Of a stretch of DNA of 64,000 bases, positions 44,960 to 57,800 are shown piece by piece (position 1 is the first letter of the stretch; the number at the start of each line of letters is the position of its first letter). Source of the stretch: Paratinospora sagittata (Eukaryota > Streptophyta > Magnoliopsida > Ranunculales > Menispermaceae); assembly GCA_035771175.1 (NCBI GenBank), contig CM069612.1:25588987-25652986 (forward strand), given 5' to 3'. The notes under the pieces were generated by a model. The model saw only the letters and a program-made list of their open reading frames with translations, was not told the origin of the DNA and did not search any database. The translations under genes and the position numbers were made by a program.

Positions 44960-47900
44960 CTATAAAGGATCTTTCTCCATTTCAGAATCAGTGAATTCAT
45001 CTTCTTCAGTTTCATAGATCAAGTGCTCACCTTCCCTTTCAGACTCAGGGTGCTGCTCCTGCTTGTCAATAGTAAATCTCATTTCTTGCTCGACCAACGA
45101 AGCAAGGTCAGGTCTTTTCGAGTTTTTATAGGCATCAATGACAGCCTTAAACAGTGATTCATTAGGTTCAATGTCTCCATATACAATTTGGCTGTGTACC
45201 CGCTTTACTCCTGCCACAATCCCGGCTTTTCCATAACAACGCACCAGATTTATGTAAGTAACAAGGTCAGGTTTTAGCCCCTCGTCTTGCATTTTCATGA
45301 AAATATTCAGAGCCTCATCAAATTTCCCCGACAAACCGTAAGCGTAAATTGCAACATTGTACGCAAAGTTATCAAGACCTAATATTTCTGCTTTCGTAAA
45401 AACCTCAGAAGATTCAAGTGCAAAAGAATGCAAACCCAAAGCTGAGAACACACAGGTTATTACAGCTTCTTTAGCATAAGGTTTTCCTTCGCAGTAGGAA
45501 GACTCTAACTGTGTGATAATTTCAATAGGAACAGAGACTTTTTTCAGTATAGTAAACATTACTTTAAATGTACCGTCATCAGGTAAAAGCTTACTAGTTA
45601 CCATCTGATGCAACAATTCACCACATTCCACAAGCTGCCCGTTCCAGGTGTAAGATGCCAAAACCCTATTAAATGAAGTACAATCCCTTAGAAAACCTGA
45701 TTCCTGCATCTCCTGAGCTATATCAATAGCTTTGTCGAGCATGCCCATGCTTTTGTAAAGGTACATCATGTTTGCATAAGAAAACCCATCAGCCCGACCA
45801 TTTTCTCTTAATTCATCAAAAATCAATTCAGCTTCAGATACTACACCAAGGTCTGCATATAGATCAATCATGCTATTGGATGCAACAACATCTGGACCAC
45901 CATCCATACTCTTCATCTTCCCATACAATTTTTGTGCTCCTTCCAAGCAGCCAACCTTACTATAAGCCTTAATTAGAGATGTCAACACTATTTGATTTGC
46001 CAAAATTCCCAATTCTTCCATAGTGTGGAAATACTCGACAGCTTCTTCAAGTCTTCCAGCTTCTGCAAAACCATTAATCAATGACCCATAAACAACTTCA
46101 TTTGGTTTAACTCCTGCTCTTTCCATTTCTCGGTACACATCCACCGCATCAGAAACCCGAGCTAGCCGGGTGAAACTTGCAATAACAGCAGAGAATGTGG
46201 AACAGTGAGGTTTAAATCCAGCTCCTTGCATTTCAGACAAGAAATCCATTGCAGTATCCATTAGATCACCACCCGAAAGCATTTGGATAAGAGAATTATA
46301 GGTGCACTCATCTGGCCAAGTCCCATTGCTTCTCATGCTCTTGAAAAGTGAAAGAGCCTTATCATAAAGCTTAGATCTCCCGTACGCTTTTATCATGACG
46401 TTATATTCCAAAACATCCTTATGTGTTAATTTGCCTCTGTTCCCAAAGAAAACTGCCTCAGCTTCAGTCCAAAGGCCTTTTTCTGCATAAACATCTATAA
46501 TCGCAGCATATATCTTCGACGAAATCCCATCTCCCATTCGGTATTTCTCAAAGAAAATCTTTGCCTTGTCAGGCATCCCTGCCTCTACATACATTCTAAT
46601 AACAGTGGGAAGGGAATGCTCATCAATACATATATTAGATTCCTCCATTTCCTCAATCACAGCTTCTAATTCAGAAATCATATTCCTTTCACACAACACA
46701 TGAATTAGAGCACGGTGAGTTACGGAATCAGGGAAGAGACCCACTTCCCGGATTTTCCTATAGCACATGAGAACAGCATCCATGTTTCCTGCATCGGCAT
46801 AAAGAGACAAAAATATGTTATAAGTCTTGGTATCAGGAAAAATACCCCGTTCTTCCATCTTACAAAGCAAAGACTCCGCCTCGGACAGAAGTCCATTAGT
46901 CCCACAAGTAAAAATCATGGTGTTGAAAGTAATAGTATCTGGTGCCACACCGGCTTTCAACATCTCGGAAAAGGTCTTCGAGGCTTCCTCTAAACGACCA
47001 GCCTTCCCATACAAATCAATTAACGTATTATAAGTTGCAGTCATACGAGGCCGCCTAATAGAACCCTCTTCTACATCCATTGGAGACACAAGCTTTGAAG
47101 GAGGCAAACGCCCACCAGATTTAAAGAGCTCGGTTGACAGGAAATGCTTGACACTAATAGGACCTAGTATTGACTTAGAATCATCAATAGAATCCAATTC
47201 AAGACCAACAAGTTCTATCTGCCCATTACACCAATCCTTGAAAAACTTATCTGCCTTATCAAATTCTCTAACATCTTTAAGAACCCTAATGACTGTGTTC
47301 ATGGTAACCTCATCAGGGAAAAGGCTTCTTTGCTTCATGTGTTTAATCCACAAAAGAGCTTCCTTAACTAAACCCGCTTTTGCATACACATCGACCAGCA
47401 TCCCATAAGTGTTATTCGTGGGAAAAATGCCATCTTTCGCCATTTCAATCCAACATAACCTTAATTCATCCCATTTTTTAGCTCTACCAAGGGATCGAAG
47501 CACAACATTGTAGTGAATCACATTGGGGATATAGTCTCTCTGGGATTTCATCCATCGAAAAATTCGAATAACTTGTGCCCAATCTCTCTGTTCTTTAAGA
47601 ATTACTGTTTGCTCTTTAGGGCTTAGCTTGCCCACAAACGAATTTAGTGCTACATTGATGTCTTCTTCGGCTTCCAAAGCTCGTAAAATTGAAGGCAAAG
47701 AACCGCCATATTTCTTCTTTTTCCAATTGTTCGAGCTTCTTGTGGGAGAAATTACAGCTTTTGCGGTACAATAAGGTTTAAGACCTAGAGAAACCCTAGT
47801 TCCTGATCTAGGGTTTTGCTTCCCAACACACGAAACTAGGTTTCTATTGAGCTTTGATTCAGTTTCTGAAGGAGGGAAAGGGAAAGGAAGAGATTTTACA

Positions 47901-48097
47901 TGGATGGTTCTTGTGTTCTTGTTGAGAAGCATAAACCCTGGATAAACCTTAGTTTTATGAGTTGGGAACCGTAGAGAATCCCTAGAACTGGAAAGAAATT
48001 GAATTTCTTGCGACTTACATGAAGGGTAGGGGCGTTTCTGGATCAACTTCTGAAAATCTCTGTGCCCTAGTTCTCCCGAACAGTGATTGCAGAGCAT
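44960..48097 (-). CDS. P-class pentatricopeptide repeat protein, At1g73710-like
   Basis: One intronless frame of 1045 aa from the ATG at 48097. The first 130 or so residues are Ser/Arg/Lys-rich and repeat-free, consistent with an organelle transit peptide. Then LSPKEQTVILKEQRDW (about 158-173) leads into roughly twenty P-type 35-residue repeats from about 193 to 1010 (VIHYNVVLRSLGRAKKWDE, TYGMLVDVYAKAGLVKEA, TYNTLIDLYGKAGRLEEA, VVYGSLINGFAEAGRLEEA), and an acidic tail (EEDEFTDSEMEKD). The order of blocks matches Arabidopsis At1g73710 (about 1000 aa) as I remember it. P-class PPRs bind specific organelle RNAs and affect their stability, splicing or translation; the target here is unknown. No E, DYW or SMR domain is visible. 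The frame is intact. Confidence 0.93.
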   Translation of the reverse strand: MLCNHCSGELGHRDFQKLIQKRPYPSCKSQEIQFLSSSRDSLRFPTHKTKVYPGFMLLNKNTRTIHVKSLPFPFPPSETESKLNRNLVSCVGKQNPRSGTRVSLGLKPYCTAKAVISPTRSSNNWKKKKYGGSLPSILRALEAEEDINVALNSFVGKLSPKEQTVILKEQRDWAQVIRIFRWMKSQRDYIPNVIHYNVVLRSLGRAKKWDELRLCWIEMAKDGIFPTNNTYGMLVDVYAKAGLVKEALLWIKHMKQRSLFPDEVTMNTVIRVLKDVREFDKADKFFKDWCNGQIELVGLELDSIDDSKSILGPISVKHFLSTELFKSGGRLPPSKLVSPMDVEEGSIRRPRMTATYNTLIDLYGKAGRLEEASKTFSEMLKAGVAPDTITFNTMIFTCGTNGLLSEAESLLCKMEERGIFPDTKTYNIFLSLYADAGNMDAVLMCYRKIREVGLFPDSVTHRALIHVLCERNMISELEAVIEEMEESNICIDEHSLPTVIRMYVEAGMPDKAKIFFEKYRMGDGISSKIYAAIIDVYAEKGLWTEAEAVFFGNRGKLTHKDVLEYNVMIKAYGRSKLYDKALSLFKSMRSNGTWPDECTYNSLIQMLSGGDLMDTAMDFLSEMQGAGFKPHCSTFSAVIASFTRLARVSDAVDVYREMERAGVKPNEVVYGSLINGFAEAGRLEEAVEYFHTMEELGILANQIVLTSLIKAYSKVGCLEGAQKLYGKMKSMDGGPDVVASNSMIDLYADLGVVSEAELIFDELRENGRADGFSYANMMYLYKSMGMLDKAIDIAQEMQESGFLRDCTSFNRVLASYTWNGQLVECGELLHQMVTSKLLPDDGTFKVMFTILKKVSVPIEIITQLESSYCEGKPYAKEAVITCVFSALGLHSFALESSEVFTKAEILGLDNFAYNVAIYAYGLSGKFDEALNIFMKMQDEGLKPDLVTYINLVRCYGKAGIVAGVKRVHSQIVYGDIEPNESLFKAVIDAYKNSKRPDLASLVEQEMRFTIDKQEQHPESEREGEHLIYETEEDEFTDSEMEKDPL

Positions 48098-49350
48098 TTT
48101 CGAGTGTTGCTATGTTGAGAATGAAGGATGGTAAAACGTTTTGTCAGAGACATGGGCATAAAGTAAAAGTTAGATATAATTTTCGAGGGTATAGTTTATA
48201 TATATATAATATTGCATCAGGATGAACAAATGAAGGAGATAGTAGTTTCTTTGAAATTAGAAGGATGGAAGGAGATTATGGGTTAATTTCTACGTAATTA
48301 TTGTTCTTTTTTCGATTTTTAAACTAAAATTGTAAATCTTCAAAGAAAAATAAAAATAAAAATAAAAATTGTAAATATTAGATATATAATAATACTCTTA
48401 TTCCTGCTTCTTTTTTAATCATTGAATTCTCATCTCAATTCACAATAATAATAATAATAATAATAAAGTCTACACTTGGCTAGATGTTAAACAAAATTTA
48501 CAAAGCCTAAGAACTTATTACAATGATATTTTGTTATGGGTTACACTCTATGCCTCATTATCAAAAAACCAATCTAATGAATAAAACTAATAGATAAATG
48601 GTGAACATGATTCTTCCCCCTCTAAAATAAATAAATAAATAGTAACAACTATTAATGAAGTATCACTACACTAGATTGCTTCAAATCAAAGCCTGACAAA
48701 AGAGGAGGGAACAATTCTTCTAAGCTATTCTTTCAGGCATTGAAGTTACCAGTGTTTTCCCTTATGGCATGGAATGGTTCTTCTTTGGGTGTTTAGAACA
48801 AGATCACACACAAGCTCTTTTATTCAGATCTGCACGTCCAATTGACACCTTAATTCAGAAGAACCAGAAGAATTGCTACAGCTTCCAACATATGAAATAA
48901 GAACTCAGTCGTCAGTGTCAGCAATACATTCCCAAAAAGAGAGAGAACCTTACTGGGATCCTTCACATACACCATTTTTGGTATGTGAAAGAGGAGTTAG
49001 GCATCCTTAAAACTCTTTAGGTGAGCATCCTTCAATGATTTAGCATAAAACTTTCTATACCCTTTTGTCTTCAAGTAAAGCTTCCGTCGTTTAGACAACC
49101 TATAGTAATGTATATGCGTGGTCATAGTACTAAAAAAAAGATCTCAGTTCGACACTGCTTACCAAGCCGGAAACAAATATTCAAGGCTTTCATGCTTCCT
49201 TTTTTCTTTCTTTGAGCTTGTGCCAAGTAGAGTAATGAATCTCAATAATCCATGTAGGCTTCTTGTTTAGAAAGCCAAAGCTGAAAAATATGAAAGATTA
49301 ATTTAATTGCTTGTTCCACTCTCATCTATCCTACCTCCAAATCTTCCAAA
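48098..49350. other. Intergenic region between two PPR genes
   Basis: It holds the upstream region of the P-class PPR gene (48098-48250) and the 3' flank of the E-class PPR gene. An (AAT)n microsatellite lies at about 48443-48467. No further gene is seen. Confidence 0.4.
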
Positions 49351-51263
49351 TCATAAGTTTCTCTTTTCCAGAAAACTGGAATGACCAAGATCAAGATAAG
49401 AACTATTCGTAGCCTTGATTTCAATCCAGCTCTTACCAGGCATTTTTTTGATCCCTCTATCTTTCATTAACCTCCTAATCTTTTGTGAATCATCCCACTG
49501 ACCAACTGCCCTATAAATATTAGCTAGAAGAACATAGCTCAAGTGGTAATTTGGTACTAATTCCATCATTTTCTTGGCAACACGCTCGGCTACAGCCAGA
49601 TTTGAATGAGCTGAGCAAGCACCAATAAGAGCTGCCCAAAGGGATGAATCATCTTTAAAAACTGATTTTTCTATCAAGTTTTCAGCTTCTTCGAGTAGCC
49701 CCGCACGACCAAGAAGATCTACCATGCAGTTATAATGCTCAATCCCAGCTTGAATCCTGTAAACTTCATCCATCAATAAAAAATATTTTCTCCCTTGAGC
49801 AACCAAACCAGTATGGCTACAAGCAAAAAGTACCCCTATGAAGCTAATATAATCTGGCTTAATCCCTTGTTCAACCATCTCATCAAACATCCTAATAGCT
49901 TCCCCGCCTCGCCCATTTTGTGCAAACCCCAAATCATCGAGTTCCAAGTGATCAAGTTTCTAACTTGAATTTTAACAAAGACTCTCTGCGCATAATCAAT
50001 ATATCCGCACTTTGCATAAAGATCAACAAGAGCAGATTCAACAACAATATCTTTCCAGCCTCCTTTCCTTAGATATTGGCAATGAACCTCTTTTCCCTGT
50101 CTTACAGCTGCCAAGCCTGCACAAGCACGAAGAACAGTGCCAAAGCTGTATAGACAATCCTCCTTCTCCATCTCCCTAAAAAGCTCAAGAACAGTCTCTG
50201 ATTCACCATTTTGACAATAAGCTCCAAGAAGGGCGCACCAAGAAATTGAATTCTTCTTCGGCATTCCATCAAACACCCTTCGAGAATCCTCGACCAATCT
50301 GCATTTCCCATACATATCTACAAGGCTGCTCTCAACAACCACATTGCCACTAATCGCAGCCACAACGACCTTACCATGTACTTCTTTCCCTTGTTTCACT
50401 CTCCCCAAGTTGCCACAAGCCGTCAAAATCGTTCCAAAAGTAAATCCATCCGGAAACAATCTATACTTCCTATGCATTAAATAAAAGAACCCAAGAGCCT
50501 GTTCAAAGCAATCATTCCTAGTGAAAGCTGAGATAACAGAAGTCCAACAAATAGCATCTGGTTCAGGCATTTCATCAAACAAATTTCGGGCATCCTCCAA
50601 ACTGCAATTCTTGCCATACATATCAATAAGGGCACTAGCAATAACACAATTCGAATCAAAACCTCTTACAAAAACCACTCCATGAAAGCCCATACCGCGC
50701 TCCAGAGCTCCGAGCTCCGAACACGCCTTGATCACTGCAGACAAAGTAAATGCATTAGGCTCAACACCATATTTCAACATCTTCCAGAAGATCTCAAGTG
50801 ATTCTTTGGGTTTTCCAGCTCGAATGCACCCAGAAATCATTGAAGTCCAAGAAATGATATCTTTCTCAAACAAATTATTAAACACTTTCTGGGTGTTGGA
50901 AAAATCAGGACCCAGTTTGAAGTAGAGCGAGAGTAAGCTGTTTCCGACGAATCGGTCGGATTCTAGGCCGGATTTGATGACATGGGAGTGGATTTGTTGG
51001 CCGTGATTGAATGAGAGGATTTTGATGCAAGTTTGTAAGAGTGAAGCGAAGATGACAGGTTTTATGGATAATTCTTGAGAGTTTCTGAGATTATTGAGGA
51101 GCAAAAGAGCTTCAGAAAGGTTATAGGATTTACAGAGACGAAGGATTTTTGATTCTGGAGATGGGTTTTGTTGGTTTTCTATGAGGATTGAAGGGAGAAG
51201 AGAGCCGTAAATGTAATGGCGCCTGTAAAACAGCCCCATTAATGAGCATGAAGAGAGAGTCAT
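49351..51263 (-). CDS. PLS/E-class pentatricopeptide repeat protein, At1g03540-like, with a frameshift
   Basis: Two overlapping frames together make one intronless gene of about 637 codons. The first runs from the ATG at 51263 to about residue 446 in its proper sense (PPR blocks such as PVIFASLLQTC, VGNSLLSLYFKLG, DIISWTSMISGC, VVESSLVDMYGKC, NLITWNSMIWG). The continuation, QNGRGGEAIRMFDEMVEQGIKPDYISFIGVLFAC, then HYNCMVDLLGRAGLLEEAE and an E domain (DDSSLWAALIGAC, SYVLLANIYRAVGQWDD, PGKSWIEIK), is in the other frame. The switch falls at the GGGG tract 49930-49927, where one G appears to be missing. There is no DYW domain, as in At1g03540 (609 aa). Without the missing base the protein would lose its last quarter. 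It is either a pseudogene or allele, or a sequencing error. Confidence 0.88.
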
Positions 51264-51850
51264 GAGAAAGAGCTAAGTAGTAGCATGAGATGTAAATTGG
51301 TTCCAGAAATTAATTTTTTTTTTTTTGGTTTTATTTAATTCATAAAATGGGCAAAATGTTCTGTTTGATTTGTAAAAACGATTTTTTATTATAAATAAAA
51401 TATTTATCTAAATAAAATCTTAAAAATTATTTTTGGATTTGACCAACTACAGGCATTAATCAAATAGTGAAAAATTACATACACCCACTGTTTTATGAAC
51501 AGTTCTCCTGAGAAAGCAGAAATGAACCGTTTACAAGATCATGCATGTAAAAGAAGGAAACAACATCACAAGAAAGAATGGCCTTTGAGAAAGCTATATC
51601 CTCTGAAAGACTCGAACAAAAACTCTGTTCAAAGTCTGGTGTACCAAAAGGAAAGCCTATCTCATTTCAGACTAAGTTCTTGTCATAGAACCCAAAAGAA
51701 TAAAACAAACAAGTGAGGGGAACACATGTAAATGGGACTTTGGTTAGTGCAAAAATTTTCTGTTCCTGGTTTTAAGGCATTGTAGCCTTAAAGCTATTGT
51801 GACAGAAAAGGTGCGGCTTTCGAGCAAGATCTCATCATGGCATGAACATG
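51264..51850. other. Short intergenic region between the E-class PPR gene and the SCAMP gene
   Basis: It is 587 bp and holds the PPR promoter on the left and the SCAMP 3' UTR on the right (both genes on minus). The 73-codon plus-strand ORF at 51495 is not recognised and I do not support it. Confidence 0.4.
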
Positions 51851-54800
51851 TCAAATTGCTGCCCTCATGGTTCCCCTTGCAGCGTCACGCTTCAGTTCTG
51901 CAGCTTTGCCGGTTCCTCGGAAGTACATGCCTACTTGCTGCTCACAAGACGCAAGGAAATGTGAAAAACTGGGTAGTGGATAGGGTTGATGCATAAAACA
52001 TAAGAACACAAGCAACTGACCTGTATGACCCAAATGCTGACAACTGATTCAAGGCAGAAAAGACCAAATCCAATAAAGTAGAAGATCTGAAAGCAAGACA
52101 TGAGAAACAACTCAAACCTTCTACTTCACCAGCAAATATTTTATAATTTGATTGTTGAACACAATTGTGAAGTTACTTGAAAAGTGAGATAGGGTTCGGT
52201 CAAAAGAAAAAAGTGAGATAAGGCAGTTCCATGAAATAAAGAAGAAAGATCTTTTTTTTTGGTGGATAATTTAGGATATTTCCCTAAGAGATGATAAAGC
52301 TAGAAGATCAACAGGTAGAGAAAGAATTTATCGTTTTAAAATTTAAAACTTTGAACCGTTTGAACTTTGAATCATGAAGAAAATTTTAGAAACTTGAAAA
52401 ACAAAGTGAACCAAATTAGTTCATTTATGTGAATACATGTACCTAGTCAACATTCAGAAACAAATATCCAATATTGAAATTCCAATTTACAATATGACCT
52501 TCTGTATTTCAGGTAATGAAAATTTTCCTTTCTGTTATCTCAAAAAGTAGAGATGAAGAATGACAACCTAGAACCAAAGAAGAAAAAAGAAAACAAAAGA
52601 AAGATAACAATCATCTTTGAAATTAAGCAGACACAAAAAAGGCCATCTACTAGGGAAAATGATGAAGGAACTTAGAACTAAACCCAGCTTGTGTCCTTGC
52701 ACGTCTAAGTCCATTTGATCATCCTACAGCCGTGTGTATTGTGCAACTCTAGGATGATCTAAAGGACTTGAGCATGTTAGTACTCTACTGAGTTTGTGCC
52801 TGAGTCCCTGTAGCACCATCCATCTACAAAACCTTAATCTTTAATTACATGATTACTCATCAATGAGAAAATTCCACACTAAAGATTTCCTTGACTACTA
52901 CCAAGCAAATAACCTGTGTGTGTAACTAGCATCATCCAAATTACCACAAAAATTAAACAAGGTGAAAGCATTAAACTTACCCCAACTAAAATATGGTCAC
53001 TAATAAGATCTATTGCCGGCAGGATACCCCTGTTTCACAAGATTAAACAAAGGAATCATCATTATGGCACATGAGAAAAATATCAATTGCTTCATGTTCA
53101 TCATTATTCCTCATAATGCAATTCCAACAACCTTAGACTAGAAAATTGAAAAAAATAAAAATATATTTTCCAAATTCAAAATAATTATTGTTCGCACTAT
53201 CCAAAAAGAATATTCAAGAGAAAGTTAACACATTCCTCCCTCTTTTATTTTGTTCAAAGAACTTACCTTCCTTTGCTAGAAATAAAATGGAGATATTTGC
53301 AAGAAATTCTAATTAATTTCGAGGAACTAGAAGTTAGTCCTTGCATTCCAAATTCTTGGTCTTGGTCCCTCTGACCATTTTGACTGATTGCTATATACGA
53401 ACTTCTAAGTTGCCCCTCATATGCTCAGTGCTAACAATAGTAACCATCACTTCTGCCAATTCTGTTTATTATCCTCCAAGCCCTTGCTGAAGCCTCAGGA
53501 TCCATTACCAGCAAGCAATTTTTCATTTACTGAGGTAGATAGATTTTGTAAACAAGAGCTCTCAACGGTGTGACTTGGCACATCTATAAATGTTGCTCCA
53601 TTGTGAGCTGAAGGTCACAGGTTCAAATCCAGAAATAGTCTCTATAATTTGGAATACAAACATCAACCCTTCCCAGATCCTGCAATAGCAAGAATCTTGC
53701 ACACTGAATACACCCCTTATCTGTTACTTGTTATTGCTTCCAGCACCAATGGGTTTCTTAGTTGTAGACCCAAAACAAAAAACAAATTGTCTAGGATGAG
53801 GATAGTGTAGTGGGGTCAGTTTCAGATGCTGGTCACGGCCAAAGTCTACTTTCACTCACTGAAAGTCTTGGCAATGAAGGTTATGATCATCCAAGCGTAG
53901 CAAATGTAGGCAGTAGGGGAAGAATTTTCAAAATTGAATGATTGTTGTAGTAATCAATCCTGATCAACCTTGGTAGGAGGGGCTTAGACCATGAACTTAA
54001 AATACAAGGGACTAGATGAATCTTAGTTTCTATAACTTAATAATGACTGGTTGCAAGTGCAAACATCAAATAGAACTCAAGGCATGGAAACTAAAAAATT
54101 TTAAAGCAAATCACAGCTTCCAAATTCAATAGATGGAACTTACGCCAGAGATTTTCCTTTAAAAATAACAGGAGGGGCCACTGCTGCAAAGATGCAGAAG
54201 CCAATGTGAAGCTGGAATAAGAAATAAAAAATAAAGTCATTAATGGCCCCTAAATTTAATACAATACCCACATAAAATGAATAACTAAAAAAAAGTCACC
54301 TATAGGAAAGAAAATGAAAATTAAATAACTTACCACGTAGAACAGAAAAAACCACCCAAATTTCAAGGCACTTTCAGTCCTGAGAGAACAGAAATTGTAA
54401 GATAAATAGAAAAAAAAAATATAAAACAATATGAAACTAATATGTCTTCAGGCCTGGATAGGGCTTAACATTCCATGTCTTTTTTTTTTGAGAAGAAACA
54501 AACACAGATTATATTAATAAATCGAGGTTTACAACAAACAACGAGGAGCACCAGTGGTACTCAGCAAAACAAAACAAGGAAACCAAAACAGCAAAACAAC
54601 AATAATGACTAACACGAACACAAAAAGATAAAGAGAAACACTCTCCCCAATTTCTAACCCACTCGTTTAGAGAGTAGTCACCATTAAGCTAAAATGCAAC
54701 AACCCAGGAGCTAGCCATGATGATTAAATCATTCCAAAGACAATCGCAACTTCTAACCACCCCATCAAAAATACGCTGATTTCGTTCCCTCCAAACCATC

Positions 54801-57800
54801 CATTATGTAGCTAAAGAGGCCACTTTCATCACATTAACACCATGGTTCGTATACCGCGAGCATTCTCCAAAATGATGCACTCCTCGAACGAAGAGGGAGG
54901 CTGGAACCTATCGCCAAGTCTCAAATGCCATTCTTCCATAAGAATGTAGAATAAGGGCAACTAAAAACAAGTGTTCAGCAGAATCATTAGATTGAAAGCA
55001 CAAAAAACAGCAATGAGGTGAAAGTGCTATGTGAGGGAGTCTTTTCTGAAGGACATCACCCATATTAAGCTTATTATGGAGCAAGATCCACCCAGATTCT
55101 AGGTGCTAGAGGGAAAGAGGGGAGGGATGTATCATCAATGAGGTATTGGAAGAAGGAATGAGAGGAGAATGAACCTGAGGGGTTGAGTGTCCAAACAAAT
55201 CTATCCTAGACCCAAAGAGAGCTGCGTTGAACTCAAGAGGGAACTCAAAGAACTGAACTCAACTTGCTGTCCCACAGTTAAGGAGGGGGGAAGGAAAAAA
55301 TTCCAATGGATTGGGTCGTCGTGACTCAAGCTAACAATAAAGTGGGCAATAGGAGCATGTGGGAATGCCGGGGCATGGTAAAGTCTGGGAAAAAGATCGG
55401 CAAGGGAATTGTTGCCCAACCAACAATCTTCCCAAAGCCGAAATGAACGACCATCACCTACATTCAGACAAAGATGAGGAAAGATGATGGGGAGTAAGGA
55501 TGCCATGAATTTCCACGGGCTTCGGTACGTTGTCTTGATGTTGGGGACAATTCTCCTACAGAGTTCAATAGAGCCATATTTACTAGTAATGACCCGTGCC
55601 CAAAAAGATTGAGGTTCCCGATGAAGCCTCCCAATCCACTTCGCACAAAGGGCCTTATTCCTAGACATGATGTTTCCAATACCTAAGCCCCCTTTTTCCA
55701 CAGGTTTTTGCACTGTCTTCCAATTAATCAAATGAAAACCAAAGCATTATCAGCCCCTTTCCACAAGAAAGCTTTAATTTTCTTCTCAATTATCTTTGCA
55801 ACACTATCTAGCACACAAGACAGGGACAAGTAATACGCTGGAAAGTGCTAATCTTCCACCTCTTGAGAGGAAACCTCTTTTCCAACCATCCAATCTCCGA
55901 GAAATTTTGGAAATGACAGGTTCCCAAAAATTCTTACCCATGGGATTGCCCCCTAAAGGCATTCCCTAATAGTTTAGAGGCCAGGACCCGATAGAGCAAC
56001 CAATTAGCAATGCTAAGCTGATGAGCACTGAACTATCCACATTAATTCCAACCAGCTGGCTTTTGGACACGTTAACTCCGAGGCCAGAAAACTCACTGAA
56101 CTGCTGGAGAATCCTTATAGCTCTCTGAACATTACCAACATCACCTTGAAGGAAGAAGAGGGTGACATTCCATGTGACTCTAACCAAACAAGATCTACCA
56201 AGAATTCAACATTCAAGACAAGCTAATCAAACTATCAGGGCTAATATTTTTCATGAGTTCTTACAGGTTACTTGATCAATGAAAAAGTACACTCAATAAG
56301 GTAGACAATTTGCTAGAACAGTGAGTCAACTGTCACAAGTGTAAAACATTAGCTAGGCTTTGGTAGTCATTGTTTAGAGTCCAAACCAAATAATTCAGAT
56401 GTAACTCATGAATATACTGGAATAACAGTAATCTGGAATAGTCACAGAAAAGAGTACCTCATGGCACGATAGAGTGGACGATACCACAACACATATCCTC
56501 CAGGAACCCCAGATATGAAGTAAATAATGGCAAGAAACCATATTGTTACACCTATGGTATAAGATACGAAATATCAAGGATTTATACTACATTTAGAAAA
56601 CTTAGCAGATCAAGGGACAAAAGGAACTTAAACATTAAATAAGCCTGATTTATTTAAAGAAAAGACTAACCTTGTCCTCTAATCCAGGCTGTGGTAACTG
56701 CTACAATGTTCCATACAAGGCACGCAAACAGTCCTGCACAAAAAAAGAAGATTAGGCATTTGTTTATCAACAAAACAACCCAAAAAAAGGCACCAAACAT
56801 CATGCGACATGATTCCAAGGGAGAACGTCTAATGCATACACTAACCCCACTACAGCTAGCACCAACACCTATGTAAGAACCATAAATTCTTGTTATCATG
56901 GAAGTCCATTTCTTGCACTTCAGCAATGAAAAATAGTATACTCAAGGCCGACCAAGGACAATTTACCAATAGAAGCATGCAACTTGATAGTTCAAATATG
57001 CCCTTAACCAGAAATCCAGTTTAGTTGAATGAAAGACTTGCAATGAAATGATCATATCCAACTCAAGAATATTTTGGACTCAACACTCTTCAATTTTCAT
57101 CTACAAAGCCTTTGATTTTAGGATACATAAAGCCAAGTTTCTTGGAAAATATGTTGGAGACTTGGAGGAGGCTCACATCATACAATCAAAAAGATAATTA
57201 ATTGACCAAATTTACTTTTCTGAGTTTCCTTTTCACATACAATACAGGATAAATAAGCGATTTTCTCTCAAGAAAAAGATCCAATTACATGCTACAAATG
57301 CTTGTATTAGTCCAAAGTTACTGAATCTTAAAATAGATATGGATTCAAGTAATCAATTTGGCCTTGCAAAACCAAAGCTTCAAATATGAATCCTAAACTT
57401 ACACTAGTATAGCAACAAAATACCTAAAAGCTAAATGACAAATTATGCATCCAATTCATTTCCAAACACCAAAAAAAAAAAAAAAAAAGCACCTATCAAA
57501 TTGATGCAGCGGCGTAGATAACATACCTAACCATGTCGTAAACGCAATATACTGCATCCTTTGCAGATGGATAGGGATTTCATTCGCAATATCATGATGA
57601 ATGAGGGGAAAAAACGGTGGCCAATTTTTATGCTCCAAGTCAATTCCAGCTGTCAAAGAAGCGAAGGGAAACAATTCAAACACTCAATTGCGTATGGCAG
57701 TTAATATTGTTGACTGGCACAAACACATACAAGTACTATAAATGAATAGTGAGAAATACCCCGAGCTGCTGCATCTTCCTTCCGCTTTACTTCCTGCATA

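Noticed and set aside
51495..51716. 73-codon plus ORF between the PPR and SCAMP genes
   Set aside because: It is Lys/Arg-rich without recognised domain, and the gap is fully accounted for by promoter and 3' UTR.
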